Below are positions 34,725 through 44,717 of a DNA stretch of 64,000 bases, in pieces; position 1 is the stretch's first letter; every line of letters begins with the position of its first letter. The notes under the pieces are model-generated. The model ran no database searches and was not told the origin of the DNA. It worked only from the letters and a program-made list of their open reading frames with translations. The position numbers were made by a program, and so were the translations under genes. The stretch spans positions 1-64,000 of the forward strand of contig NZ_CADIKC010000011.1 of NCBI RefSeq assembly GCF_902859805.1. Direction: 5' to 3'. Source of the DNA: Paraburkholderia sediminicola (GTDB lineage Bacteria > Pseudomonadota > Gammaproteobacteria > Burkholderiales > Burkholderiaceae).

Positions 34725-35870
34725 ATGGAATCGATCGGTATCGTCGCTCCCCAAAAAATGCATTTCACCGAGCCGCTGCTGCTGCAGAACGGCAGCTCGC
34801 TGGCCGGTTACGACCTGATGGTCGAGACCTACGGCACGCTCAACGCCGCGCGCAGCAATGCCGTGCTGGTGTGCCACGCGCTCAACGCGTCGCACCACGT
34901 GGCGGGCGTGTACGCCGGCGATCCGAAGGACATCGGTTGGTGGGACAACATGGTCGGGCCGGGCAAGCCGCTCGACACCAACCGGTTCTTCGTGATCGGT
35001 GTGAACAATCTGGGTTCGTGCTTCGGCTCGACCGGGCCGATGAGCATCGATCCGGCTACCGGCAATCCGTATGGCGCGACCTTTCCAGTCGTCACGGTTG
35101 AAGACTGGGTGAACGCGCAGGCGCGCGTCGCCGACGAGTTCGGCATCACGCGTTTCGCCGCGGTCATGGGCGGCAGCCTCGGCGGCATGCAGGCGCTCGC
35201 GTGGAGCATGATGTATCCGGAGCGCGTGGGCCATTGCATCGTGGTGGCGTCCACACCGAAGCTCTCCGCGCAGAACATCGCGTTCAACGAGGTAGCACGC
35301 TCGGCGATCCTCTCGGACCCCGACTTCCACGGCGGCAACTACTACGCGCACAACGTGAAGCCGAAACGCGGCTTGCGCGTCGCGCGCATGATCGGTCACA
35401 TCACGTACCTGTCGGACGACGACATGGCCGAGAAATTCGGCCGCTCGCTGCGCCGCGCGGAGGGCGCGGTGGACGCGTACAACTTCAACTTCGACGTGGA
35501 ATTCGAGGTGGAGTCGTATCTGCGCTACCAGGGCGACAAATTCGCCGACTACTTCGACGCGAACACGTACCTGCTGATCACCCGCGCGCTCGACTATTTC
35601 GATCCGGCCAAGGCCTTCGACGGCGATCTGACCGCCGCCGTTGCTCATACCACGGCGAAATACCTGATCGCCAGTTTCTCGACCGACTGGCGTTTCGCGC
35701 CGGCCCGCTCGCGCGAACTGGTGAAGGCGCTGCTCGACCATAAGCGCACGGTGACGTACGCGGAAATCGACGCGCCGCACGGCCACGACGCCTTCCTGCT
35801 CGACGACGCGCGCTATCACAACCTGATGCGCGCCTATTACGAACGTATTGCGAACGAGGTGAACGCATGA
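34725..35870 (+). CDS. metX: Homoserine O-acyltransferase (MetX, succinyl/acetyl type)
   Basis: 381 residues, alpha/beta hydrolase. Catalytic triad: Ser151 (GGSLGGMQ), Asp321 (FSTDWRF) and His354 (HGHDAFL). The first methionine-specific step acylates homoserine. In Burkholderiales MetX is often a succinyltransferase acting with MetW, which the next gene supports; from sequence alone the acyl donor cannot be fixed. Its stop overlaps the metW start by four bases. Confidence 0.95.
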   Translation: MESIGIVAPQKMHFTEPLLLQNGSSLAGYDLMVETYGTLNAARSNAVLVCHALNASHHVAGVYAGDPKDIGWWDNMVGPGKPLDTNRFFVIGVNNLGSCFGSTGPMSIDPATGNPYGATFPVVTVEDWVNAQARVADEFGITRFAAVMGGSLGGMQALAWSMMYPERVGHCIVVASTPKLSAQNIAFNEVARSAILSDPDFHGGNYYAHNVKPKRGLRVARMIGHITYLSDDDMAEKFGRSLRRAEGAVDAYNFNFDVEFEVESYLRYQGDKFADYFDANTYLLITRALDYFDPAKAFDGDLTAAVAHTTAKYLIASFSTDWRFAPARSRELVKALLDHKRTVTYAEIDAPHGHDAFLLDDARYHNLMRAYYERIANEVNA

Positions 35871-36475
35871 ACCAGCGAGCACTCGATTACCTGGCGCTGC
35901 GCCCGGACTTCCGCGCGATCGCCCGTTGGGTTGAACCGCGCGCCACCGTGCTCGATCTGGGTTGCGGCGACGGCTCGCTGCTGTCGCTCCTGACCGAAGA
36001 ACTGGACGTGCAGGGCTACGGCATCGAAATCAACGACGCCGGCGTGCTGGCGTCGACGCAGAACGGCGTCAACGTGATCCAGCAGAATCTGGAAGACGGC
36101 CTGCGCCTGTTCGAAGACGGCAGCTTTGATTTCGCGGTTCTGTCGCAGACGCTGCAAACCATTCATCAGACCGCCGCGATCCTGCACGAGACGGTGCGGG
36201 TGGGCAAGGAATGCATCGTCTCGTTCCCGAATTTCGGCTACTGGGCGCATCGGCTGTCCGTGCTGCAAGGGCGCATGCCGGTGTCGAAGTCGTTGCCTTT
36301 CCAGTGGCACAACACGCCGAACGTGCGGGTGCTGACGATCAAGGATTTCGAGGCGCTGGCGCCGGAAGTCGGCATCGAGATCCTCGACCGCGTGGTGCTG
36401 CACGAAGGCCAGGTGGTGCGATGGGGCGTGAACTGGCGTGGTAGTCTTGCGGTCTATCGCGTCAAGAAAAGCTAA
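35867..36475 (+). CDS. metW: MetW, methionine biosynthesis protein
   Basis: 202 residues with a methyltransferase-like Rossmann fold (VLDLGCGDGSLLSLL, about 24-38) and the MetW blocks GYGIEIND, SQTLQTIHQT and SFPNFGYWAHR. MetW is needed with MetX for homoserine acylation in many proteobacteria. Start overlaps the metX stop (ATGA), so the pair is translationally coupled. The SAM-dependent activity, if any, is not known. Confidence 0.95.
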   Translation: MNQRALDYLALRPDFRAIARWVEPRATVLDLGCGDGSLLSLLTEELDVQGYGIEINDAGVLASTQNGVNVIQQNLEDGLRLFEDGSFDFAVLSQTLQTIHQTAAILHETVRVGKECIVSFPNFGYWAHRLSVLQGRMPVSKSLPFQWHNTPNVRVLTIKDFEALAPEVGIEILDRVVLHEGQVVRWGVNWRGSLAVYRVKKS

Positions 36476-36489
36476 CGCCACTTATCCAC

Positions 36490-37884
36490 ATGTCGAACCC
36501 GCCGCACGAGGCGCCTGCACTTACCGCTCACGAAGAACATCCCGGCTGGCGCGCGTTCCTGAATACGCGCATGCTGATCTGCGTCTTTCTCGGCTTTACG
36601 TCGGGACTGCCGCTGTTCACGCTCGTCTATCTGGTGCAGGCGTGGCTACGCTCCGAAGGCGTCAATCTGAAGGAAATCGGCCTTTTTGCGCTGATTCAGT
36701 TCCCCTACACCTGGAAATTCATCTGGGCGCCGCTGATGGACCGCTACGTGCCGCGTTTTCCGGGCTGGCGTCCGGGCAGACGGCGCGGCTGGATGCTGGT
36801 CACGCAGATTCTGGTGGCGGGCGCGATTGGCACGCTCGGTTTCGTGTCGCCGAAGGATTCGATCTGGACCGTAGCGGCTTTGACGGCGCTGGTCGCGTTT
36901 TTCGGTGCGAGCCAGGACATTGTGATCGACGCCTACCGGCGTGAGTTGTTGAGCGACACGCAGCAGGGTCTCGGCAACGCGGTGCATGTCAATGCCTACA
37001 AGATCGCCGCACTGGTGCCGGGCTCGCTGGCGTTGATTCTGTCTGACCATCTGCCGTGGACCACCGTTTTCATCGTTACCGCCGCCTTCATGCTGCCCGG
37101 CATGATCATGACGCTGGTGGTACGCGAACCCCAGGTGCACGGCACACCGCCGAAAAATCTGCGCGAAGCGATCGTGCAACCGTTCAGTGAATTTATTCAA
37201 CGCGACGGCTGGCGCGGCGCGCTATTCGTGCTCGGCTTCATCTTCCTTTACAAGCTCGGCGACACGATGGCGACTACGCTGTCCACGTCGTTCTTTCTCG
37301 ACATCGGTTTTTCGCGCACGCAGATCGGCGTGATCGCCAAGACCACCGCGTTCGGCGCGAGCCTGGCGGGCGGGATCGTCGGCGGGATCTGGCTGATGAA
37401 GGTCGGCATTGGCCGCGGGCTCTGGATCTTCGGCGTCCTGCAGATGGTGTCGACGCTCGGCTTTGCATGGCTTGCGCATCTCGGCCCGGCATCGCCGGGT
37501 TTGACCGTGATTTACGACATCGCCGTCTGGCTGAGCCAGGGCACTTCGAAGCTGCTCGCGCTGTTCGGCGTGGACTGGACCGTGCAGCTCGATCCGCGCT
37601 CGGTCGCGCTGGCGCTGGTCTATGGTCTCGAAACCTTTGCAACCGGTCTGACGATGGCGGCCTTCACTGCTTACATTGCCAGCACCACCGATCCGCGGTA
37701 CACCGCCACGCAGTTCGCGCTCTTCACGAGCCTGGCTTCGGTGCCGCGCACGTTGGCATCGGCGGCAAGCGGCTATGTGGTCGCAAAGATCGGCTGGTTC
37801 GACTATTTCATCGTGTGTACCGCGCTCGGACTGCCCGGCATGCTGCTTCTGCTGCGGATCGCACCCTGGAGAACCCGGTCGTGA
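36490..37884 (+). CDS. ampG: AmpG muropeptide permease
   Basis: 464 residues, MFS transporter with about 14 predicted helices. AmpG imports GlcNAc-anhydroMurNAc-peptides for cell-wall recycling and so governs beta-lactamase induction. N-terminal MLICVFLGFTSGLPLFTLVYL, FFGASQDIVIDAYRRELL and ALETFATGLTMAAFTAYIAS-type blocks are AmpG signatures. It starts 14 bp after metW and overlaps the next gene by four bases, so it may share the metXW transcript. Confidence 0.92.
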   Translation: MSNPPHEAPALTAHEEHPGWRAFLNTRMLICVFLGFTSGLPLFTLVYLVQAWLRSEGVNLKEIGLFALIQFPYTWKFIWAPLMDRYVPRFPGWRPGRRRGWMLVTQILVAGAIGTLGFVSPKDSIWTVAALTALVAFFGASQDIVIDAYRRELLSDTQQGLGNAVHVNAYKIAALVPGSLALILSDHLPWTTVFIVTAAFMLPGMIMTLVVREPQVHGTPPKNLREAIVQPFSEFIQRDGWRGALFVLGFIFLYKLGDTMATTLSTSFFLDIGFSRTQIGVIAKTTAFGASLAGGIVGGIWLMKVGIGRGLWIFGVLQMVSTLGFAWLAHLGPASPGLTVIYDIAVWLSQGTSKLLALFGVDWTVQLDPRSVALALVYGLETFATGLTMAAFTAYIASTTDPRYTATQFALFTSLASVPRTLASAASGYVVAKIGWFDYFIVCTALGLPGMLLLLRIAPWRTRS

Positions 37885-39182
37885 CGATGCGCCAGTCAAA
37901 GCGCGGGGTGCGCCCGGTTTCGGATGCCTTCGGGATGTCTTCGCTTAAGGCCGGACGCGCGGCGCGGCGCGCGGTATTGGCGCTCGGCTGCGCGAGCCTG
38001 ACGTTGGCGGCGCCGTTGAGCGCCTACGCGACAGCGATGCCCGCGGCCGGCTCCAGTTCAGCAGCGGCGGCCACCACCACACCGGCTCCGGCAGCAGCGC
38101 CGACGCCGGCACCGGCGGCAAAATCGGCACCGAACGCGGCGAGCCCCGAAAACGCGACATCGGCAGCGGCCGGCGCAACCAGCGCCACGAACGCCGGCAG
38201 CGCACCTGCAGCCGCCACGCCACCCACTTCAACGCAGCCGCCACCGGCACCGGTAACGGCCAAAACGCCAGCCCCCACCTCGAGCCCGGCTGCGGCTGCA
38301 AAAGCGCCTCCCGCGACCTCAACGCCCGCCGCAAGCGCCAACACTCCCACGCCGCCGACTTACACTGCGCCGAACACGCAGTTGCGCTACGGCGGCTACC
38401 TCGTGTTTCGCAACCTGATCCCGTCGCCGATGCTCGAGGCGCAAGCGGCCGAGGAGTTCAGCCAGATCACGTACGGCGCGGAGCACGCAAACCGCCTGTA
38501 CAGCGACACCGACGCCCATGTCACGCGGGTCCGGTCGATCGTCGACAAGATGATTCCCTACTCGCTGAAGTGGAACGAGCGGGCCAAGGGATGGAAGTGG
38601 GACGTAGCGGTGGTGCGCTCACCCGATATCCGCATGTACTGCCTGCCGGGCGGCAAGATCGTGGTGTATAGCGGCCTGCTCGACCGCACGCGTCTGAACG
38701 ACAACGAACTCGGCATGCTGATCGGTCACGAGATCGCACACGCACTGCGCGAACACGCACGTGAGCGGCTTGGCGAACTGCAGTCGAGCCAGCTCGACTC
38801 GTCCGGCACGATCCCGCAGCTCTTCGGGCTCGCCGATCTGGGCGCAGCGCCGCTCGGCATCGGTTCGCGCTTGCTGGAGATGAAGTACGAGGGCACCGAC
38901 GAAACCGAGGCCGACGTGATCGGCAGCGATATCGCGTCACGCGCCGGCTTCGATCCGCGCGCGGCGGTTACGCTGTGGGACAAGCTGGCCACCGCGACGC
39001 GCAGCAATCGCGATCAGGGCTATATCTACGTGCACCCGTACACACCGGCGCGGCGTCAGGACATCATCAAGCGTTTGCCGGATATGTTGCCGCTCTATGC
39101 AAAGGCGATCGGCAAGACCGTCGATGCGCTGCCGGACTATGCCGGCATGGGGCGCCCGCGCCGCAAACCGGTCAGCGAGTGA
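37881..39182 (+). CDS. Secreted M48-family metalloprotease with Ala/Pro-rich linker
   Basis: 433 residues. The GTG at 37881 overlaps the ampG stop (GTGA) and has GGAG nine bases upstream; an ATG at 37887 is an alternative. After a signal-peptide-like segment (about 26-52, AVLALGCASLTLAAPLSAYA) comes a low-complexity Ala/Pro/Thr/Ser linker (about 55-160). Then an M48 domain with zinc motif His283-Glu284-x2-His287 (GHEIAHALREH) and third ligand Glu343 (DETEADVIG). Resembles LoiP/YggG-type envelope proteases that trim periplasmic or outer-membrane proteins. Confidence 0.85.
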   Translation: MTMRQSKRGVRPVSDAFGMSSLKAGRAARRAVLALGCASLTLAAPLSAYATAMPAAGSSSAAAATTTPAPAAAPTPAPAAKSAPNAASPENATSAAAGATSATNAGSAPAAATPPTSTQPPPAPVTAKTPAPTSSPAAAAKAPPATSTPAASANTPTPPTYTAPNTQLRYGGYLVFRNLIPSPMLEAQAAEEFSQITYGAEHANRLYSDTDAHVTRVRSIVDKMIPYSLKWNERAKGWKWDVAVVRSPDIRMYCLPGGKIVVYSGLLDRTRLNDNELGMLIGHEIAHALREHARERLGELQSSQLDSSGTIPQLFGLADLGAAPLGIGSRLLEMKYEGTDETEADVIGSDIASRAGFDPRAAVTLWDKLATATRSNRDQGYIYVHPYTPARRQDIIKRLPDMLPLYAKAIGKTVDALPDYAGMGRPRRKPVSE

Positions 39183-39219
39183 GGCGCGCAAGCCGCGGCG
39201 CTTGCGGCTTGCACAGTGC

Positions 39220-39999
39220 CTACTTCTTGACCTTGTGATCGTAGTCGACCGTCAGCGGCGCATGGTCGCTGAACTTGATATCGCGGAACACGTCGGTGCG
39301 TTTCGCCTTGCCGGCGATGCCCTGCGTCGCGATCTGATAGTCGATGCGCCACCCTACGTTCTTCGCGTACGCCTGACCGCGATTGCTCCACCACGTATAT
39401 TGCTCGGGCCGCTGATCGAGCGTGCGGAATACGTCCACGTAACCCACTTCGTCAAACAGCTTGGTGAGCCACTCGCGCTCTTCCGGCAGGCAGCCTGAGT
39501 TCTTCTGGTTGCTCTTCCAGTTCTTGATGTCGATCTCTTTGTGGACGATGTTCACGTCGCCACACACGATCACTTCCCGTTCCTTGGCGAGTTCCGCGAG
39601 GTGCGGCATGAACTCGTCCATGAAACGGAACTTGGCCTGCTGGCGATCTTCACCGCTCGATCCCGACGGCACGTACACCGAAATCACCGACAGTTTGCCG
39701 AAGCGCAATTCGACATAGCGCCCTTCCGGATCGAATTCCTCGCTGCCGAATCCGATCACCACTTCGTCCGGCTCATGGCGCGTGTACACGCCCGCGCCGC
39801 TATACCCCTTCTTCACCGCGTGCTGGAAATAGCCGGTGAAACCGTGCGGCGACATAAACTCCGGCGTCAGATCGTCTTGCGAGCATTTGATTTCCTGCAC
39901 GCACACCACGTCGGCTTTCTGGTCGCCGAACCAGTCAAAAAAACCCTTCTTTGCCGCTGAGCGGATGCCGTTCAGGTTGGCGGTAATCACACGCAACAT
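39220..39999 (-). CDS. xthA: Exodeoxyribonuclease III
   Basis: 259 residues from the ATG at 39999, which has AGGGA at 7 nt; an upstream in-frame ATG at 40035 lacks one. Endonuclease/exonuclease/phosphatase fold: LRVITANLNGIRSA, VVCVQEIK (catalytic Glu), VCGDVNIVHKEID and the C-terminal FSDHAPLTVD (Asp-His). XthA cuts abasic sites and removes 3' blocks in base-excision repair. It follows the PPK2 gene in the same direction and is convergent with the M48 protease gene. Confidence 0.95.
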   Translation of the reverse strand: MLRVITANLNGIRSAAKKGFFDWFGDQKADVVCVQEIKCSQDDLTPEFMSPHGFTGYFQHAVKKGYSGAGVYTRHEPDEVVIGFGSEEFDPEGRYVELRFGKLSVISVYVPSGSSGEDRQQAKFRFMDEFMPHLAELAKEREVIVCGDVNIVHKEIDIKNWKSNQKNSGCLPEEREWLTKLFDEVGYVDVFRTLDQRPEQYTWWSNRGQAYAKNVGWRIDYQIATQGIAGKAKRTDVFRDIKFSDHAPLTVDYDHKVKK

Positions 40000-40053
40000 G
40001 TCGTTTCCCTTATGTTCAATTCGTTTCTGGAGCACAAGACCAAAGGCGCAGGG

Positions 40054-40893
40054 TCATTCGACCTTGACGCCCTTCAGCGATTCTTTGGCAGGCGGATATT
40101 CGAGCTTTAACGCTTCGAACGTGCGTAGCAACAACTCGGCGACCATCACATTGCGATGGGTTTTCGAATCGGCCGGGACCACGTACCACGGCGCGTATTC
40201 GGTCGACGTGACGGCCAGCATATCTCGGTACACTGCCTGATATTGGTCCCACTGCTTGCGCGCTTCGAGATCGGAGACGTCGAATTTCCAGTGCTTGTTC
40301 GGATCGTCGATGCGAGCCTGCAAACGCTCACGCTGCTCGTCTTTCGAAATGTGCAGCATGCACTTGACGATGGCCGTACCGCTGTCGGCCAGCAGTTTTT
40401 CGAACTGGCGAATGTGGCAACAGCGCTGTTCGAATGCTTTGGCATCCAGATTGCCGAGCACGGTCGGCACCAGCAGATCTTCGTAGTGGCTACGGTTGAA
40501 AATGGTCAACTCACCAGCAGCGGGCGCCTGCGCATGCACGCGCCAGAGAAAATCGTGCGCCATCTCCACAGGCGTCGGCGCCTTGAACGGCACGATGCGC
40601 AGACCGAGCGGGTCGACCTCATGGAACACGGCGCGGATCGTGCCGTCCTTGCCGCTCGTGTCCATGCCTTGCAATACCAGCAATACCCGGCGTTTCTGCT
40701 GCGCGTGCAGGCACTCCTGCTGCGTGTCGAGGATCGCACCGATCTCCGACAAGCGCGCCCGGTCGGCATCTTTCGAACCGCTCGAAAAAGGCTTCGCGGC
40801 GGGGTCGAAAGCGTCGAGCGAGAATTTGCCGTTCTTCTTGCCTTCTTCGAAATACGGTACGCGAAAATCGTCGAGTTCGGATTGCTTCGCCAT
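40054..40893 (-). CDS. Polyphosphate kinase 2 (PPK2 family)
   Basis: 279 residues. Walker A GMDTSGKDGT (76-85), the lid and Walker B region with FNRSHYEDLLVP (132-143) and a basic lid ISKDEQRERLQARIDDPNKHWKF. PPK2 enzymes phosphorylate nucleotides with polyphosphate or make polyphosphate. Class (I, II or III) needs alignment. It precedes xthA by 54 bp on the same strand. Confidence 0.93.
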   Translation of the reverse strand: MAKQSELDDFRVPYFEEGKKNGKFSLDAFDPAAKPFSSGSKDADRARLSEIGAILDTQQECLHAQQKRRVLLVLQGMDTSGKDGTIRAVFHEVDPLGLRIVPFKAPTPVEMAHDFLWRVHAQAPAAGELTIFNRSHYEDLLVPTVLGNLDAKAFEQRCCHIRQFEKLLADSGTAIVKCMLHISKDEQRERLQARIDDPNKHWKFDVSDLEARKQWDQYQAVYRDMLAVTSTEYAPWYVVPADSKTHRNVMVAELLLRTFEALKLEYPPAKESLKGVKVE

Positions 40894-40932
40894 TCACACT
40901 CCGTGATCTGCGTTCAGCGGGACATAAAAGCG

Positions 40933-40954
40933 GGCCCGCAAAATGAAACGGGCC
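40933..40954 (-). terminator. Possible terminator of the gat operon
   Basis: On the minus strand GGCCCG pairs with CGGGCC around a 10-nt loop, and a short T-run follows a CG. It lies between gatB and the PPK2 gene. Weak stem and short T-run. Confidence 0.35.
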
Positions 40955-41025
40955 GTTGCCCCACTTTCGTTTCCGGCAACAGCCCGCGATGACCGGCACA
41001 CTCGCACCGGTCACATGACTTCAAC

Positions 41026-42501
41026 TCAGGACAGCTTCTTCTTCAGCAGTTCGTTCACCTGCGCCGGATTGGCCTTGCCCTTGGTCGCTTTCATCGCCTG
41101 ACCGATCAGTGCGTTGAACGCCTTTTCCTTGCCGGCGCGGAATTCCTCAACCGACTTCGGGTTCGCGGCGAGCACTTCGTCGATGATCGCTTCCAGCTCG
41201 CCGGTATCCGAAATCTGCTTCAAACCCTTCGCTTCGATGATGCGATCGGCAGCGGCTTCGTCGGTGGCCTTCTCTTCCCAGATCGCGAGGAAAATTTCCT
41301 TGGCGATCTTGTTCGAGATCGTGCCGTCGGCGATACGTTGCAGCAACAACGCGAGTTGAGCGGACGAAACCGGGCTGTCAGCGATGTCCAGGCCTTCACG
41401 ATTCAGTTGCGACGACACCTCGCCCATCAACCAGTTTGCCGCGACCTTCGCGTTCGACGGACCGACCTTGAGCACAACCGCTTCGTAATAAGCAGCCATG
41501 GCCTTGCTCGACGTCAGCACGTTCGCGTCGTACGGCGTCAGGCCGTATTGCGTGACGAAGCGCTGTTGAATCGCGACCGGCAGTTCCGGCATTTCGCCCT
41601 TCACACGCTCGACCCACGCCGCGTCGATCACCAGCGGCATCAGATCGGGATCGGGGAAATAGCGGTAATCGTGCGCGTCTTCCTTGCTGCGCATCGAACG
41701 CGTTTCGCGCTTGTCCGGATCGTACAGACGCGTTTCCTGCACCACCGTGCCGCCGTCTTCGATCAATTCGATCTGACGGCGCACTTCGTACTGGATCGCT
41801 TCTTCGAGGAAGCGGAACGAGTTCAGGTTCTTGATCTCGGCACGCGTGCCGAATTCCGCCTGACCGACCGGGCGCACCGACACGTTCGCGTCGCAACGGA
41901 ACGAGCCTTCCTGCATGTTGCCGTCGCAGATGCCAAGCCATGTGACCAGCGTGTGCAACGTCTTGGCATACGCAACCGCTTCGGCCGCACTGCGCATTTC
42001 CGGCTCGGTGACGATTTCGAGCAGCGGCGTGCCGGCGCGATTCAGGTCGATGCCGGTCATGCCCGCGAAGTCTTCGTGCAGCGATTTGCCCGCGTCTTCT
42101 TCGAGGTGAGCGCGCGTCAGGTTGACGACCTTCTCGTACGCTTCCTTGCCGGCCTTTTCGTTAGCCGGGACTTGAATCGTCACCTGGCCACCTTGCACGA
42201 CGGGAATTTCGTACTGGCTGATCTGATAACCCTTCGGCAGATCGGGGTAAAAGTAGTTCTTGCGAGCGAAAATGCTGCGCGGTGCAATCGTCGAGCCGAT
42301 TGCGAGGCCGAACTGAATCGCACGCTCCACGGCGCCACGGTTCATCACCGGCAACGTGCCCGGCAATGCCAGATCGACGGGGCTGGCCTGCGTGTTCGGT
42401 GCCGCGCCGAATTGCGTGGCGGTGCCCGAGAAAATCTTCGATTGGGTCGACAGTTGCGCGTGGGTCTCCAGACCGATCACGACTTCCCATTGCTTGGCCA
42501 T
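41026..42501 (-). CDS. gatB: Aspartyl/glutamyl-tRNA amidotransferase subunit B
   Basis: 491 residues from the ATG at 42501, which has AGGAG at about 10 nt; a GTG at 42510 overlaps gatA more deeply. GatB activates and transamidates misacylated Glu-tRNAGln or Asp-tRNAAsn, using ammonia from GatA. The cradle domain signature VIGLETHAQLSTQSKIFSG and the AQEGSFRCDANVS-type block (QEGSFRCDANVS) are visible, with a C-terminal YqeY-like tail. Last gene of gatC-gatA-gatB. Confidence 0.97.
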   Translation of the reverse strand: MAKQWEVVIGLETHAQLSTQSKIFSGTATQFGAAPNTQASPVDLALPGTLPVMNRGAVERAIQFGLAIGSTIAPRSIFARKNYFYPDLPKGYQISQYEIPVVQGGQVTIQVPANEKAGKEAYEKVVNLTRAHLEEDAGKSLHEDFAGMTGIDLNRAGTPLLEIVTEPEMRSAAEAVAYAKTLHTLVTWLGICDGNMQEGSFRCDANVSVRPVGQAEFGTRAEIKNLNSFRFLEEAIQYEVRRQIELIEDGGTVVQETRLYDPDKRETRSMRSKEDAHDYRYFPDPDLMPLVIDAAWVERVKGEMPELPVAIQQRFVTQYGLTPYDANVLTSSKAMAAYYEAVVLKVGPSNAKVAANWLMGEVSSQLNREGLDIADSPVSSAQLALLLQRIADGTISNKIAKEIFLAIWEEKATDEAAADRIIEAKGLKQISDTGELEAIIDEVLAANPKSVEEFRAGKEKAFNALIGQAMKATKGKANPAQVNELLKKKLS

Positions 42502-42506
42502 GGTGC

Positions 42507-43994
42507 TCACACTCCTGCCGGTGCTTTACGATGCCAGTCGGTCGCGCGCTGGAACGCGTCGGCCACCTGCAGCATCCGGGCTTCATTGAAATAGTTGCCG
42601 ATGATCTGCAGGCCCACCGGGCGTTGCGCATTCGCGCCCGCGCCGAAGCCGCACGGCACACTCATGCCCGGCAAACCGGCGAGACTCACCGACAGCGTGT
42701 AGATGTCGGCCAGATACATCTGCACCGGATCGTCGCCCTTCGCGCCGAGGTCCCACGCCACCGAGGGCGCCACCGGGCCCATGATCACGTCGCACTGCTT
42801 GAACGCTTCCTGGAAGTCTTGCGCGATGATGCGGCGAATCTTTTGCGCCTGCAGGTAGTACGCGTCGTAATAGCCGTGCGACAGCACATACGCGCCCACC
42901 AGAATACGGCGCTTCACTTCCGGACCGAAACCTTCCGCACGCGACTTCTTGTACATGTCGAGCAGATCGCGGTATTCCGCAGCGCGATGGCCAAAGCGCA
43001 CGCCGTCGAAACGCGACAGGTTCGACGAGGCTTCGGCCGGCGCAATCACGTAGTACACCGGAATCGACAGCTCGGTTTTCGGCAGCGAGACTTCCACCAG
43101 CGTCGCGCCGAGTGCTTCGTATTGCTTCACGGCTGCGTCGATCGAGGCGCGCACGTCCTCGGCGAGGCCTTCACCGAAATACTCTTTTGGCAGGCCGATG
43201 CGCAGGCCGGCGAGCGGTTTGTCCGCGCCGTCTTCCTTCCACGTCTTGCCGATGTAGCGGGTGAAATCTTCGTCTTCGCGCGTGAGACTGGTCGAATCAC
43301 GCTCGTCGAAACCGGCCATGGCGTTGAGCAGCGTGGCGCAATCCGCGGCTGTTTGGGCCATCGGACCGCCCTGATCCAGCGACGACGCGAACGCGATCAT
43401 CCCGTAACGCGACACGCGTCCATACGTCGGCTTGATACCGGTGATGCCGGAGAACGACGCCGGCTGACGAATCGAGCCGCCGGTATCCGTGCCGGTGGCA
43501 GCAGGCGCGAGACGCGCCGCGACCGCAGCCGCCGAACCGCCGGATGAGCCGCCCGGCACAGCCAGACGATCCCACGGATTCTTCACGGGGCCAAAGTACG
43601 AATTCTCGTTGGACGAGCCCATCGCGAACTCGTCCATGTTGGTTTTGCCCACGCACACCATGCCGGCGTTCTGCAGACGCGCGACCACGGTCGCGTCGAA
43701 CGGGCTTTCGTAGTTCGACAGCATCTTCGAGCCGGCCGTGGAGCGCCAGCCCTTGGTGACGAACACGTCTTTGTGGGCGATCGGCAGGCCGACCAGCGGG
43801 CCGGCGTGGCCGGTGTGAAGCAGCGCGTCGGCCGCTTTCGCCTGCGCGAGCGTCGCGTCGGCGTCGACCTGAATGAAGGCGTTCAGGCTGTTGGCCGCGT
43901 CGATCCGCTTCAGATAGAGCTGCGCCAGTTCGACTGCGGAGCATTCCTTGGCCACTAGTGCGGCGCGCAGTTCGGTCAAGCTTTTTTCATGCAT
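42507..43994 (-). CDS. gatA: Aspartyl/glutamyl-tRNA amidotransferase subunit A
   Basis: 495 residues. Glutaminase of GatCAB. The amidase catalytic triad is Lys75 (IAHKDVF), cis-Ser150 (PGGSSGGS) and nucleophile Ser174 (TGGSIRQPA). Spacing fits known GatA enzymes. It lies between gatC and gatB in one operon. Confidence 0.97.
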   Translation of the reverse strand: MHEKSLTELRAALVAKECSAVELAQLYLKRIDAANSLNAFIQVDADATLAQAKAADALLHTGHAGPLVGLPIAHKDVFVTKGWRSTAGSKMLSNYESPFDATVVARLQNAGMVCVGKTNMDEFAMGSSNENSYFGPVKNPWDRLAVPGGSSGGSAAAVAARLAPAATGTDTGGSIRQPASFSGITGIKPTYGRVSRYGMIAFASSLDQGGPMAQTAADCATLLNAMAGFDERDSTSLTREDEDFTRYIGKTWKEDGADKPLAGLRIGLPKEYFGEGLAEDVRASIDAAVKQYEALGATLVEVSLPKTELSIPVYYVIAPAEASSNLSRFDGVRFGHRAAEYRDLLDMYKKSRAEGFGPEVKRRILVGAYVLSHGYYDAYYLQAQKIRRIIAQDFQEAFKQCDVIMGPVAPSVAWDLGAKGDDPVQMYLADIYTLSVSLAGLPGMSVPCGFGAGANAQRPVGLQIIGNYFNEARMLQVADAFQRATDWHRKAPAGV

Positions 43995-44037
43995 TGCGTT
44001 TTGTCCTGGGCTTGATTCGCGAGTCTTGGTCGATCAC

Positions 44038-44337
44038 TTACTCGATCACCTTCGGCACGAGGTAAAGGCCGTCCTGAACGGCCGGCGCCGGGCGCTGGAA
44101 GGCTTCACGGTCGACCGTTTCGGTCACCGCGTCGTTACGCAGACGCAGCTCGACGTCTTCGATCTGCTCGATCGGATGGGCAAGCGGGGCGATGCCGGTG
44201 GTATCGACCGCCTGCATTTGCTCGACAAGGCCGAAAAAATCGTTGAGCTGGGCAAGCGTGTGCTCAGCTTCGGCATCAGCCAGTTCAAGCCGCGCGAGGT
44301 GCGCGATGCGTTTAACATCGGTCAGGGTCAGAGCCAT
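44038..44337 (-). CDS. gatC: Aspartyl/glutamyl-tRNA amidotransferase subunit C
   Basis: 99 residues, the usual size. GatC stabilises GatA-GatB. The N-terminal helix MALTLTDVKRIAHLARLELAD, a GLVEQMQAVDT loop and PLAHPIEQ are signatures. The long open frame upstream is rejected because similarity starts at the ATG at 44337. First gene of gatC-gatA-gatB, divergent from mreB. Confidence 0.95.
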   Translation of the reverse strand: MALTLTDVKRIAHLARLELADAEAEHTLAQLNDFFGLVEQMQAVDTTGIAPLAHPIEQIEDVELRLRNDAVTETVDREAFQRPAPAVQDGLYLVPKVIE

Positions 44338-44717
44338 GCAGTCACCGGAAAATGTGGTGGACCGCCGCAGCGCGGGAAAAACGATGCTGCGACAGCGGGT
44401 TACGACACTGGAGGAAGGCCTCGAAAAAGGGGCCAGCGGCGGCAAAAAGTGCCGTCCGTTTCCTTCAAAACATCCAAAATTATAAGGTATCATTACGCGT
44501 TCGACCCAAACCCGGACCGACTTACCAAGGCCTTTCTGAACAATTCCCAAAGATCGTTCGGATTTTTCTGACTGGGCCTTGCACCGGCCTCCGGTAGACT
44601 CCCTCGCAGCTTCAAGTTCCTGTGGCGCCGCTTCCGCCCGGTTGAAGCTGTTATTTTTTCCGCTGCCGCCCTGCGCATACGTTGCGAGGGCTGGCCCCAA
44701 GCGAGACAGGATTTTGA
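44338..44717. other. 380-bp divergent region between gatC and mreB
   Basis: On the minus strand TATAAT at 44479-44484 with TTGGGT at 44504-44509 (19-bp spacer) could drive the gat operon. I found no clear promoter for mreB, and no hairpin or repeat. Confidence 0.4.
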